DNA from: Bacillota bacterium
GTDB taxonomy: Bacteria; Bacillota; Clostridia; Peptostreptococcales; Anaerovoracaceae
DNA: 38,731 bases
NCBI GenBank assembly: GCA_017442785.1
Contig: JAFRZB010000017.1
Span: 1-38,731 of the forward strand
Direction: 5' to 3'
This document shows positions 16,678-24,795 of this stretch, piece after piece. Made by a program: the position numbers and the translations under genes. The first letter of the stretch is position 1. Every line of letters begins with the position of its first letter. The notes below the pieces were generated by a model that searched no databases, was not told the origin of the DNA, and saw only the letters and a list, made by a program, of their open reading frames with translations.

Positions 16678-17114
16678 TCTTCCTCACCTCGTTCCTCGTA
16701 GACTATCGCCCTGTTGGGACAGCCCTTTACGCAGGCCGGCTCGCCGCAGCTGTTCTGAAGGCAGAGCTCGCATTTCTGCATCACCCCGTCTTCTCCCGGG
16801 GCCAGCGCTCCGTACGGGCAGACCAGTATGCAGGTAAAGCAGCTTACGCATTTGGCCCTGTCTATCTTTACTACTCCGCCTTCCTTGGAGATTGCCCCGG
16901 CTATGCAGCTCCTTACGCATATGGGGTCCTCGCAGTGCCTGCACGACACCGCGTAGCTTATTTTTTCGCCTTCCTCTATGTGGATGCGCGGGTATATGGG
17001 CTTGCCTTTGAGCGCCAGCGCCATGTCCTGCATGCCTGAGTTTGCGAAAGCGCAGTTGTACTCGCAGAGGTGGCAGCCCAGACACCATTCTTCGTTTACG
17101 TATACTCTTTTCAT
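16674..17114 (-). CDS. Four-cluster ferredoxin-type [4Fe-4S] protein
   Basis: A 146-residue electron-transfer protein of the HycB/CooF-like type with four Cys groups: CLGCHLCEYNC (Cys11, 14, 17, 21), CRHCEDPICVRSC, CVSCFTCILVC and CELCLQNSCGEPACVKGC. It likely holds up to four [4Fe-4S] clusters and relays electrons between the FAD subunit and the FMN-synthase subunit. The gene lies four bases after the synthase gene and overlaps the FAD gene by four bases. A role with external ferredoxin is possible. Confidence 0.92.
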   Translation of the reverse strand: MKRVYVNEEWCLGCHLCEYNCAFANSGMQDMALALKGKPIYPRIHIEEGEKISYAVSCRHCEDPICVRSCIAGAISKEGGVVKIDRAKCVSCFTCILVCPYGALAPGEDGVMQKCELCLQNSCGEPACVKGCPNRAIVYEERGEEE

Positions 17115-17118
17115 AAGA

Positions 17119-18624
17119 TCACTCTCCCGCGTGCATTATTCCGAGGATGTCCAGTTCCTTCTGGTCCATGCCCACCCCGCGCAGCATTAGACGGTTTCCT
17201 CTTAAGGCTTCTATGGAGTTGATCCCCATGCCGCCCATAAGCTCCATTATCTCGTGGCGCCAGGCAGTCAGCAGGTTTACCAGGCGTTCGCTTCCTATCT
17301 CGGGATTGAGCCTTTTTACAAGGTCCGGACGCTGAGTGGCTATTCCCCAGTTGCAGCGTCCTGTCTGGCAGGTACGGCACAGGTGGCAGCCCATTGCAAG
17401 AAGCGCGGCAGTAGCTATGTAACACGCGTCCGCGCCGAGCGCCACGGCCTTCACAACGTCCGAAGCGCTCCTTATGGACCCTCCGGCCACCAGCGACACG
17501 TTGTTCCTTATGCCTTCATCGCGCAGCCTCTGGTCCACCGCGGCCAGGGCCAGCTCTATGGGGATACCGACGTTGTCGCGTATGCGGGTGGGCGCGGCTC
17601 CTGTGCCTCCGCGGAAGCCGTCGATCGCTATTATGTCTGCGCCGCTCCTTGCGATCCCGCTTGCTATTGCCGCTATGTTGTGCACCGCAGCTACTTTAAC
17701 TATTACAGGCTTGCGGTATTCCGTCGCCTCCTTAAGCGAGAACACCAGCTGCCTGAGGTCTTCTATGGAATAGATGTCGTGGTGAGGTGCGGGGGAGATG
17801 GCGTCGGAGCCTTCGGGGATCATCCTTGTGCGGGAAACGTCTCCGACTATCTTTGCTCCGGGAAGGTGCCCGCCTATCCCGGGCTTGGCGCCCTGCCCCA
17901 TCTTTATCTCTATGGCGGCTCCTGCTTCCAGGTAATCCTCATGGACGCCGAACCTTCCGCTGGCCACCTGGACTATGGTGTTGGGCCCGTACTGATAGAA
18001 GTCCTCGTGCAGGCCGCCTTCACCGGTGTTGTAGAGTATGCCGAGCTGTGTAGCGGCCTTTGCCAGCGACGCGTGGGCGTTGTAGCTTAAGGATCCGTAG
18101 CTCATGGCAGAGAACATGATCGGCATGGCGAGCTCTATCTGCGGAGGAAGTTCCCTTATTATCCTTCCGTCCGCGCTCCTCTGTATCTTTTCAGGCTTTT
18201 TGCCCAGCGACACCCTGGTCTCCATAGGCTCGCGGAGCGGATCTATGGAGGGGTTCGTCACCTGAGACGCGTTTATCAGGATCCTGTCCCAGTAGACCGG
18301 AAGAGGCTTGGGATTTCCCATGGACGACAGCAGCACGCCGCCGCTTGACGCCTGCTTGTATATCTCTCTTATGGTGTCGTTCTGCCAGTTTGCGTTCTCG
18401 CGGAGAACGCAGTCGCTTTTTACTATCTTAAGCGCCCTGGTGGGACACAGAGCCACGCAGCGCTGGCAGTTGACGCATTTCGTCTCGTCGCTTACCATCT
18501 TTGCGCGCGCGTCGCTGAAATGATGCACCTCGTTGGAACACTGTCTCTCGCACACGCGGCACGCGATGCAGCGGTCCTCGTTCCTTATCACATCGAACTC
18601 GGGATATATGAAGTCTGTAACCAT
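17119..18624 (-). CDS. Split glutamate synthase, FMN-binding synthase subunit with ferredoxin domain
   Basis: A 501-residue catalytic core that converts 2-oxoglutarate plus glutamine-derived ammonia to glutamate. The N-terminus has two [4Fe-4S] motifs (Cys19, 22, 25, 29 and Cys50, 53, 56, 60), typical of the archaeal-type enzyme. The TIM-barrel synthase domain carries GEGGLHEDFYQYG, KMGQGAKPGIGGHLPG and DGFRGGTGAAPTRIRDNVG. The cysteines of CHLCRTCQTGRC (413, 416, 419, 424) include ligands of the [3Fe-4S] centre. Start and upstream stop share one base (TGATG). The amidotransferase, GXGXG and electron-input functions are on neighbouring genes. Confidence 0.93.
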   Translation of the reverse strand: MVTDFIYPEFDVIRNEDRCIACRVCERQCSNEVHHFSDARAKMVSDETKCVNCQRCVALCPTRALKIVKSDCVLRENANWQNDTIREIYKQASSGGVLLSSMGNPKPLPVYWDRILINASQVTNPSIDPLREPMETRVSLGKKPEKIQRSADGRIIRELPPQIELAMPIMFSAMSYGSLSYNAHASLAKAATQLGILYNTGEGGLHEDFYQYGPNTIVQVASGRFGVHEDYLEAGAAIEIKMGQGAKPGIGGHLPGAKIVGDVSRTRMIPEGSDAISPAPHHDIYSIEDLRQLVFSLKEATEYRKPVIVKVAAVHNIAAIASGIARSGADIIAIDGFRGGTGAAPTRIRDNVGIPIELALAAVDQRLRDEGIRNNVSLVAGGSIRSASDVVKAVALGADACYIATAALLAMGCHLCRTCQTGRCNWGIATQRPDLVKRLNPEIGSERLVNLLTAWRHEIMELMGGMGINSIEALRGNRLMLRGVGMDQKELDILGIMHAGE

Positions 18625-19718
18625 CAGTACGCACCGTCCTTTACTCTTACTATCACCGGTTCGCCTCCGGAAGGAGCCCAGATGTTCTCTGCGTAGGGCT
18701 CCATGGCCCTTATCGCGGCCTCCTCGCTGGCTATGAACACACGGTCGTCCTTTTCACCGACTACCATGGATCGGAGCTTCAGCCTGTCGTTTAGAGCCAT
18801 CAGGCCGCCCGTAAAGCCCAGAACTATGGAGAAAGGCCCTGTTATAAGAAGGCTCGGGAAGACCGTCCTCAGGTACTCCTGCTCCCGCCTCTCGTCCTTA
18901 TCGTATTCCTTTTCGATGGTGCTCCAGAAAGGCGCTGCCACGACGCTTGCCGCCTCCTTAAGCGTAAGGCCCTGCCTTCGCACCAGGTAGTCCATGATGT
19001 AGGTTATTACCTCGGTATCGGTCTTGAGAGTGCATTTGTAGCCGAACATCTCTATGAACCTGCGGTTGGCGTCGTAGCTTGAGATCTCACCGTTGTGCAC
19101 TATGGAGTAGTCCAGAAGCGTAAACGGATGAGCGCCGCCCCACCAGCCCGGAGTATTCGTAGGATACCTTCCGTGAGCGGTCCAGGAGTAGCCCTCGTAA
19201 TCCTCGAGCATGTAGAACCTGCCGACATCCTCCGGAAAGCCCACGGCCTTAAATGTCCCCATGTTCTTTCCGCTGGAGAAGACGTAGGCACCTGTAAGCT
19301 CCGTGTTGATCTTCATTACCATGCGCGCCACCAGCTCTTTTTCATCCAGCTGGAGCTCCAAAAGCATGGATCTGAGCGGAGACACAAAGTAGCGCCATAT
19401 CATGGGCTCGTCGGTTATCTCCGGGATCTTCCTTGTTGGGATGCGCTCGGAATGGACTACCTCGAAGTATTCCTTAAGAAGCGCCTCGCAGTCTTTTCTT
19501 GTAGTCCTGTCGTCGAAAAAAGTGTGCAGAGCATAGAAATCCTTATACTCCGGGTATATCCCGTAACCCGCAAAGCCTCCGCCAAGACCGTTGCTTCTCT
19601 CGTGCATGGGCTTCATGGCCTGCGTGATCATCTCGCCGGACATCTTCTTTCCGTCTCTGGAGATCACCGCCGCTATGGCGCAGCCTGACGGGATGCGTAT
19701 CTCTCCTTCTCTGTTCAT
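18624..19718 (-). CDS. Split glutamate synthase, class II glutamine amidotransferase subunit
   Basis: A 364-residue Ntn-type glutaminase that would supply ammonia from glutamine to the synthase subunit. The nucleophile is Cys13 in IRIPSGCAIAAV, not Cys2, so a 12-residue propeptide must be removed for activity. No start codon lies right before the Cys. Other family elements are RSNGLGGGFAGYGIYPEYKD, WTAHGRYPTNTPG and VHNGEISSYDANRR. It overlaps the ATP-grasp gene upstream by four bases and the synthase gene downstream by one base. Confidence 0.9.
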   Translation of the reverse strand: MNREGEIRIPSGCAIAAVISRDGKKMSGEMITQAMKPMHERSNGLGGGFAGYGIYPEYKDFYALHTFFDDRTTRKDCEALLKEYFEVVHSERIPTRKIPEITDEPMIWRYFVSPLRSMLLELQLDEKELVARMVMKINTELTGAYVFSSGKNMGTFKAVGFPEDVGRFYMLEDYEGYSWTAHGRYPTNTPGWWGGAHPFTLLDYSIVHNGEISSYDANRRFIEMFGYKCTLKTDTEVITYIMDYLVRRQGLTLKEAASVVAAPFWSTIEKEYDKDERREQEYLRTVFPSLLITGPFSIVLGFTGGLMALNDRLKLRSMVVGEKDDRVFIASEEAAIRAMEPYAENIWAPSGGEPVIVRVKDGAY

Positions 19719-22303
19719 AAGTCCGATCTCCTTTCAAGTGTTATCATAAGGCGCCCGCCGGCCATGTCGCTCATGGCTTTGCAGTCTGCGCCGGATACAT
19801 CGTAAACGTGCACTATGTCCGAGAGCTCCTCTCCGCCCTCGAACTCCCGGACCCTGTCCGGAAAAGCCTTAAGCATCTCCGGTGAGTACTTAAGAGTCTT
19901 TTCGTTGTTGAACACCGCGGTGTACAGTATCTCCGCCTCCACAAGGTCCTGGAATATGTGGCTTCCGTAGGACAGCTCCGGGTTGTAGCCTGCCTTGGTC
20001 TCTTCCGTCTCGCATATTATCTCGAACGCGCTGATGTCGGAGAACGCGGTCGGAACTCCGAGCTCCGGAGACGACGTCCCCACGCGGCCGGGAACTATCA
20101 GCATCATGTGCCTTCCTGCGTCGCGGTAATACCAGTTGATGCGGCCGATAAGGCCTGCCACCGACGGCTTGCTCTTAAACGGCATGTTATAGTAGCCTAC
20201 CAGGTCCACATACACTATGGTGTCCAGCTTCGAAGTCCTGGACATGCCCATCGAAGCGCCTTTGCTGCTGAGGAATATGTGCTCCGCCGGAATGTCCTCC
20301 GGGATGACGGTGGCCGACCCGCTCTTCTGCAGCTGCAGCGGACGGCACTGCAGAAGATCTATCGAGTATTCCCCGTCCTCGGATATGTTGATGGTAAACT
20401 CCGTGTCCACAGGATAGTCGTACTCATCCTGGATGCATCGCAGCATGCGGCGCATCTGCCCCATCAACTGCTCGTTCTCCACCAGCCCTTTGCAGGATAT
20501 GAACCTTACCTGCTGCCGGCGTCCGAGCTCCTGCAGCCTGTCTTCGGCCTCGTAATCGTGCTCCAGCAGGACTTTGCCCAGATAATCCGGTATCACCGGC
20601 TCTATCTGATAGAACGGGAGCTTCTCCAGCGAGCGCGACGCCATGTTTATGACTTCCGCCTTGCCCTGAGAGAACTTGTGCTTATCCGCAGAGGTGGAAT
20701 ACGAGGTCTTTTCCGGATCGTCCAGGTTCACCACGCGGGGATACGAGCCCTCCGTCCTGTCTACCGCAGATGTTCCAAGCCCCATTACCAGCCTCAGCAT
20801 CCCTGCCGCGGGATCTATGTCCTGCATTATACGGTACGGGCTGTAGGAATAGCCTACGCCCGCCGCGCAGGGCATGTAGTACTGGCCGTAGTAGGAGCCG
20901 GACACGCGCTGTATCAGCAGCGCCATCTGCTCATCGCGCTTGTCCAGGCCGCGCCTTTTGCGGTAGTCCAGGGCCGAAAGGCTCATGGAGCTTGCGTATA
21001 CTGTTTTTATTGCCTTTTCGAATTCGTCCAGCCTCTCCTCAAGGCTTCCTCTGTTAGCGCAGAACACGGATTCGTACTTGCCGGCAAAGGCGTTGCCGAA
21101 GCCGTCCTCAAGGATGCTACTGGACCTTATGATGTACGGGTCCTGCCCGTAATACTCTATGATCCTTATGAACTGCCGGCGCATCTCCTCGGAAAAGCTG
21201 CCTTTCGTGATCCTGTCCGAGAACTCACCGGCCAGTGCAAAGTAGCCTGCGTCGGTGCGCTGCCTTATGCGAAGATCCCAAAGGCCGTTATCTACTATAT
21301 AGGTGTAATAAACGTCGGAGCCCACGTAGAAGGAATCGTGCGGTTCAAGAACATCGCTTATATCCGGCTCGCTGTTGCGTATTATGGCTCTTGCAAGGAG
21401 CATGCCGCAGGCCTTGCCGCCTATCATTCCGGTGCCTATCATGTGGTCCCTTACGGCAAAGTAGTCGGACGGCACGAAATGCTTCTTTACCATGCTGCGC
21501 ATCTTGTCGTCGCGGGTCATCATGATGTCGCACATCCTGGCGCACTCATCCGTCATGTCAGCGCCGCTCTCGTTTAAGAGCTTTATGCGGTTGAAGAACC
21601 TGTCCCAGGAGTCGGAGTATTGTTCCTCAGCCGAGCGCTGAGCAAGGCCCAGCGCCTGATAGAACCTGCTGGACTGCACACCGTCGAGTATTGGCCTGAA
21701 GCTGCCGCTTGCCAGATCGTAGATGTGCGGAAGGAACATGGTCTCGGAGCTGCGGTTCCAGACCTTTTCCGGACGCACGTATATGTTCCTCTTGTCCGAG
21801 TACACATCTATGAAAAGCTGCGTGGTATCCAGGATCTTGTTTACCGCCTGCACGGAATGCTTGCCCCGAATTATGGGGAAGAACGCTACAGTGTCGAGTA
21901 TAAAGAGGAACGGACAGGTGACCTTGAAGAAGTTCCCCATCATCAGGTCCGTTGCCCATGCGGCCTGCAGCTCCGAAAGGCAGTCGAAGACATAGAACGC
22001 GTCGAAGCCTTCCTTTTCTATAATGTTATGGATGTCTACGGTAAAGGTCTCGAACCTGTGGGAGAGCGGGACCTTTACGGTCTTTACCTCCGGGCGGTCC
22101 TTTATCAGGGGCTCGTGGCTGGCGAACCTGAAGTAGATGATGTTGCGCTTATCCTTTATCGCCTGCTCCACATAAGGCTCCATGAACAGCCTGAACTGCG
22201 AAAGGTCCGATACGCGGAACACTACATTGTCGCCCAGTCTTATGTTGTCGAAAGCCTCATCCATCTCGGGGATGCCGCTCTTTACTCTTTCGAACGCCGC
22301 CAT
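19715..22303 (-). CDS. PPDK-type ATP-grasp protein with degenerate KaiC-like N-domain
   Basis: An 862-residue protein heading the glutamate synthase operon. Residues 1-190 resemble a KaiC/RAD55 RecA-like domain: VKSGIPEMDEAF matches the KaiC opening, and DAFYVFDCLSEL looks like the Walker-B strand. However, the P-loop is absent, replaced by VFRVSDLSQF. Residues about 285-680 are the PEP-synthase/pyruvate-phosphate-dikinase nucleotide-binding domain (GGKACG 295-300, IIRSSSILEDGFGNAFAGKY 391-410, then a late IDLLQCRPLQ). The phospho-histidine and pyruvate-binding barrel domains are missing. The C-terminus has GRVGTSSPELGVPTAF and PELSYGSHIFQDLVEAE. The reaction is unknown; a phosphotransfer or energy-sensing role in glutamate synthesis is a guess. 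AGGAGG stands five bases before the ATG. Confidence 0.8.
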   Translation of the reverse strand: MAAFERVKSGIPEMDEAFDNIRLGDNVVFRVSDLSQFRLFMEPYVEQAIKDKRNIIYFRFASHEPLIKDRPEVKTVKVPLSHRFETFTVDIHNIIEKEGFDAFYVFDCLSELQAAWATDLMMGNFFKVTCPFLFILDTVAFFPIIRGKHSVQAVNKILDTTQLFIDVYSDKRNIYVRPEKVWNRSSETMFLPHIYDLASGSFRPILDGVQSSRFYQALGLAQRSAEEQYSDSWDRFFNRIKLLNESGADMTDECARMCDIMMTRDDKMRSMVKKHFVPSDYFAVRDHMIGTGMIGGKACGMLLARAIIRNSEPDISDVLEPHDSFYVGSDVYYTYIVDNGLWDLRIRQRTDAGYFALAGEFSDRITKGSFSEEMRRQFIRIIEYYGQDPYIIRSSSILEDGFGNAFAGKYESVFCANRGSLEERLDEFEKAIKTVYASSMSLSALDYRKRRGLDKRDEQMALLIQRVSGSYYGQYYMPCAAGVGYSYSPYRIMQDIDPAAGMLRLVMGLGTSAVDRTEGSYPRVVNLDDPEKTSYSTSADKHKFSQGKAEVINMASRSLEKLPFYQIEPVIPDYLGKVLLEHDYEAEDRLQELGRRQQVRFISCKGLVENEQLMGQMRRMLRCIQDEYDYPVDTEFTINISEDGEYSIDLLQCRPLQLQKSGSATVIPEDIPAEHIFLSSKGASMGMSRTSKLDTIVYVDLVGYYNMPFKSKPSVAGLIGRINWYYRDAGRHMMLIVPGRVGTSSPELGVPTAFSDISAFEIICETEETKAGYNPELSYGSHIFQDLVEAEILYTAVFNNEKTLKYSPEMLKAFPDRVREFEGGEELSDIVHVYDVSGADCKAMSDMAGGRLMITLERRSDL

Positions 22304-22321
22304 AGCTGCCTCCTGAAAAAT

Positions 22322-22360
22322 AAAAAACGCGCTCCATCAGTAAAGATGAAACGCCATTGC
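22322..22360 (-). promoter_or_regulatory. Attenuator-like leader of the glutamate synthase operon
   Basis: On the minus strand GCAATGGCGT (22360-22351) begins a 10-bp hairpin: GCGTTTCATC (22354-22345) pairs with GATGGAGCGC (22338-22329) around the six-base loop TTTACT. After one G comes TTTTTT (22327-22322). The hairpin plus T-run ends nine bases before the ribosome site, so it would stop transcription before the first gene unless disrupted. The 5' block GCAATGGCGT matches the leaders of the GSIII and glmS operons. The loop sequence is not shared. Confidence 0.65.
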
Positions 22361-22386
22361 TTCAACAGTTCTTAATTTATATACGT

Positions 22387-22415
22387 AAAATACACCCTGC
22401 CCGGACCGTTGTCAA
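22387..22415 (-). promoter_or_regulatory. Sigma-A promoter of the glutamate synthase operon
   Basis: TTGACA (22415-22410) and TATTTT (22392-22387) on the minus strand are spaced by 17 bases. The predicted transcript starts near 22380, leaving a leader of about 77 bases. It is divergent from the GSIII promoter, with the two -35 elements about 54 bases apart. Confidence 0.65.
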
Positions 22416-22469
22416 GCCTTTGCACGCCACAATTTGTCTGAAGGCAATAAAACATTCTGAAAAAACTTG

Positions 22470-22497
22470 TTGACACCACCAAAAAACAGAGTATAAT
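22470..22497 (+). promoter_or_regulatory. Sigma-A promoter of the GSIII-amt-purF operon
   Basis: TTGACA (22470-22475) and TATAAT (22492-22497) are perfect consensus hexamers with a 16-base spacer. Transcription would start near 22504, only a few bases before the conserved leader block. With both hexamers perfect and a long structured leader, control is more likely to act after initiation than on promoter strength. Confidence 0.8.
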
Positions 22498-22506
22498 GCA
22501 TTGCAT

Positions 22507-22558
22507 AAAGGCAACGGCGTCTATGAGTCAGCAGGCTCATGGGCGCCTTTTATCTTTT
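22507..22558 (+). promoter_or_regulatory. GSIII leader, first hairpin with terminator-like tail
   Basis: The block AAAGGCAACGGCGTCT (22507-22522) opens a continuous 13-bp helix: GGCGTCTATGAGT (22516-22528) pairs with GCTCATGGGCGCC (22535-22547), counting three G-T pairs, around the six-base loop CAGCAG (22529-22534). TTTTATCTTTT follows directly. It therefore has the form of an intrinsic terminator about 120 bases before the gene. AAAGGC (22507-22512) can alternatively pair with GCCTTT (22545-22550), giving a possible competing structure. The same 5' block and helix plan recur before glmS. Confidence 0.75.
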
Positions 22559-22588
22559 GATAAAGACTGCGGAATTGAATACGTATAG

Positions 22589-22636
22589 AAAGGCAAAGGC
22601 GTCTTTTGTGTTCACACGAAAGGAGTCTCTGCCTTT
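22589..22636 (+). promoter_or_regulatory. GSIII leader, second tandem hairpin
   Basis: AAAGGCAAAGGCGTCT (22589-22604) repeats the first leader block with one change. AAAGGCA (22589-22595) pairs with TGCCTTT (22630-22636), and inside, CTTTTGTG (22603-22610) pairs with CACGAAAG (22615-22622) across a TTCA loop. It ends about 28 bases before the ribosome site and has only a weak T-rich tail. Two related hairpins in tandem in one leader is the layout expected of an ANTAR-controlled or other two-state attenuator. Confidence 0.65.
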
Positions 22637-22677
22637 ATTCATTTATTCCGGAAGTAAGAGAGAAAAGGAGAAAAGAA

Positions 22678-24774
22678 ATGAGTACCGTATCTGATTATTT
22701 TGGAAGCCTTGTATTCGATGACCGCGTCATGCGCGCAAACCTCTCCGCCGAAGTGTACGGATCGCTGCGCAAGACCATAGACGAAGGAAAAGAACTGGAC
22801 ATCAGCGTAGCCAACGCGGTGGCTTCAGCCATGAAGGACTGGGCCGTAGCGCACGGGGCCACGCATTTCACACATTGGTTCCAGCCGCTTACAGGCATCA
22901 CCGCTGAAAAACACGACAGCTTCATTACCAGATCCCCGGACGGAAGCGTCATCATGGAGTTCTCCGGCAAGGAGCTGATTAAGGGCGAGCCGGACGCTTC
23001 GTCCTTCCCGAGCGGCGGCCTTAGGGCGACCTTCGAAGCGCGCGGTTATACCGCATGGGACCCGACCTCCTACGCATTCATAAAAGGGAAGACGCTTTGC
23101 ATCCCCACGGCATTCTGCGCTTACGGAGGACAGGCCCTCGATAAGAAGACCCCGCTTCTGCGCTCGATGGAGGTCCTGAGCAAGCAGGCCTTAAGGATAC
23201 TCCGCCTGTTCGGAAACGACACTGCAAAGCGCGTCGTCTCCTCCGTAGGCCCGGAGCAGGAATACTTCCTTATCACTAAGGAGATGTACGATAAGCGCCC
23301 GGACCTTCGCTTTACGGGACGCACGCTGTTCGGTGCCAAGCCCCCTAAGGGACAGGAGCTGGACGACCACTACTTCGGAGTCATAAAGCCGGGCGTTGCG
23401 GCCTTCATGGAAGACCTTAACGACGAGCTGTGGAAGCTCGGCATACTCGCAAAGACAGAACACAACGAGGTGGCTCCCGCGCAGCACGAGCTCGCCCCGA
23501 TATATACCACTACCAATGTCGCCACGGACCACAACCAGCTGACCATGGAGATAATGCAAAAAGTCGCCGCTAAGCACGGCCTTGTGTGCCTGCTCCACGA
23601 AAAGCCGTTCGCCGGCGTCAACGGATCCGGCAAGCACAACAACTGGTCCATAGCAACAGACAGCGGTCAGAACCTGCTGTCCCCGGGAGAAACGCCTTAC
23701 GAGAACGCTCAGTTCCTGCTCTTCCTATGCGCTGTGATAAAAGCCGTGGACGACTACCAGGATCTGCTGAGGCTCTCCGTAGCCACCGCCGGAAACGATC
23801 ACCGCCTTGGCGCTAACGAAGCGCCGCCGGCAGTGGTATCCATGTTCCTGGGCGACGAGCTGAACGCAGTCCTTGAGGCGATAGAAAAGGACAAGCCCTA
23901 CGCCGGAACTCAGAAGACCCAGATGAAGCTTGGCGTGGACGTGCTCCCCAAGTTCAACAGGGACACCACGGACCGCAACAGGACCTCTCCGTTCGCTTTT
24001 ACCGGCAACAAGTTCGAGTTCAGGATGCTCGGTTCTTCCAACAGCATCGCCTGCGCCAACATAATGCTCAACAGCGCCGTAGCGGAATCCCTTCGCATCT
24101 ACGCCGACAGGCTCGAAAAGGCAAAGGACTTCGAGGACGCGCTGCACAAGATGATCAGAAAGACCATCAAGGACCACAAGAGGATCATATTCAACGGAAA
24201 CGGCTACGACGACGCGTGGATAAAGGAAGCGACTGAAAAGCGCGGGCTCTGCAACTACCGCACCACGGCGGACTGCATGCCTCACCTTCTGGACAAGAAG
24301 AACGCGGACATGCTCATCTCGCTTGGGGTATTCACCGATGAAGAGCTGCGCTCCAGGCGCGACATCATGCTTGAGAACTACTGCAAGAGCGTGGTCATAG
24401 AGGCCAACACCATGGTGGACATGGCCCGCACCCAGATAGCGCCGGCCATAGAAAGCTACGCTGCAGACGTGGCGAAGGCAGCCTCCGCAAAGAAGGCCGT
24501 TGCGTCCGGGCTCAAGTGCTCCTACGAGAAGGGCCTCGTGGAGAAGCTCTCCGGTCTCATAGACGAGATAGCTGAAAAGACCGAAGAACTTGACGCCGCG
24601 ATAATAAAGATCCACGACGCGGAAGACATCATAGAGGAATCCGAGATGGTAAGGGATACGCTGCTTCCGATAATGAGCGAGCTGCGCGTGCCCTGCGACA
24701 AAGCGGAGCTGCTTACGGCAAAGAGCTACTGGCCGTTCCCGACCTACGAGGATCTCCTGTTCGGAGTTAAATAA
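22678..24774 (+). CDS. glnN: Type III glutamine synthetase
   Basis: A 698-residue GSIII, the normal length of this class, which makes glutamine from glutamate and ammonia in the cytoplasm. It opens MSTVSDYFGSLVFDDRVM. Class-typical blocks are WFQPLTGITAEKHDSF, GPEQEYFLITKEMY, APAQHELAPIYTTTNVATDH, CLLHEKPFAGVNGSGKHNNWS and FTGNKFEFRMLGSSNS; the C-terminal 100 residues are helical. ATG 22678 is chosen because AAGGAG lies seven bases before it; a longer open frame would begin inside the leader hairpin. It is the first gene of a six-gene unit and is followed after 21 bp by the ammonium transporter. Confidence 0.95.
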   Translation: MSTVSDYFGSLVFDDRVMRANLSAEVYGSLRKTIDEGKELDISVANAVASAMKDWAVAHGATHFTHWFQPLTGITAEKHDSFITRSPDGSVIMEFSGKELIKGEPDASSFPSGGLRATFEARGYTAWDPTSYAFIKGKTLCIPTAFCAYGGQALDKKTPLLRSMEVLSKQALRILRLFGNDTAKRVVSSVGPEQEYFLITKEMYDKRPDLRFTGRTLFGAKPPKGQELDDHYFGVIKPGVAAFMEDLNDELWKLGILAKTEHNEVAPAQHELAPIYTTTNVATDHNQLTMEIMQKVAAKHGLVCLLHEKPFAGVNGSGKHNNWSIATDSGQNLLSPGETPYENAQFLLFLCAVIKAVDDYQDLLRLSVATAGNDHRLGANEAPPAVVSMFLGDELNAVLEAIEKDKPYAGTQKTQMKLGVDVLPKFNRDTTDRNRTSPFAFTGNKFEFRMLGSSNSIACANIMLNSAVAESLRIYADRLEKAKDFEDALHKMIRKTIKDHKRIIFNGNGYDDAWIKEATEKRGLCNYRTTADCMPHLLDKKNADMLISLGVFTDEELRSRRDIMLENYCKSVVIEANTMVDMARTQIAPAIESYAADVAKAASAKKAVASGLKCSYEKGLVEKLSGLIDEIAEKTEELDAAIIKIHDAEDIIEESEMVRDTLLPIMSELRVPCDKAELLTAKSYWPFPTYEDLLFGVK

Positions 24775-24795
24775 AGGTTAAAAAGGTAATTACAT

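Noticed and set aside
19958-21577. 539-codon plus-strand ORF opposite the ATP-grasp gene
   Set aside because: It is the complement of a well-supported coding frame with family motifs; no ribosome site or recognisable domain was seen.
22507-22636. Canonical ANTAR target (tandem hairpins with AnnGnn loops)
   Set aside because: Two hairpins are present, but their loops (CAGCAG and TTCA) lack A at position 1 and G at position 4. ANTAR control is kept as a hypothesis, not as a feature call.
22606-22677. Upstream extension of the GSIII protein
   Set aside because: The 24 extra codons fall in the leader hairpin, have no ribosome site, and do not match the family N-terminus; AAGGAG fits ATG 22678.
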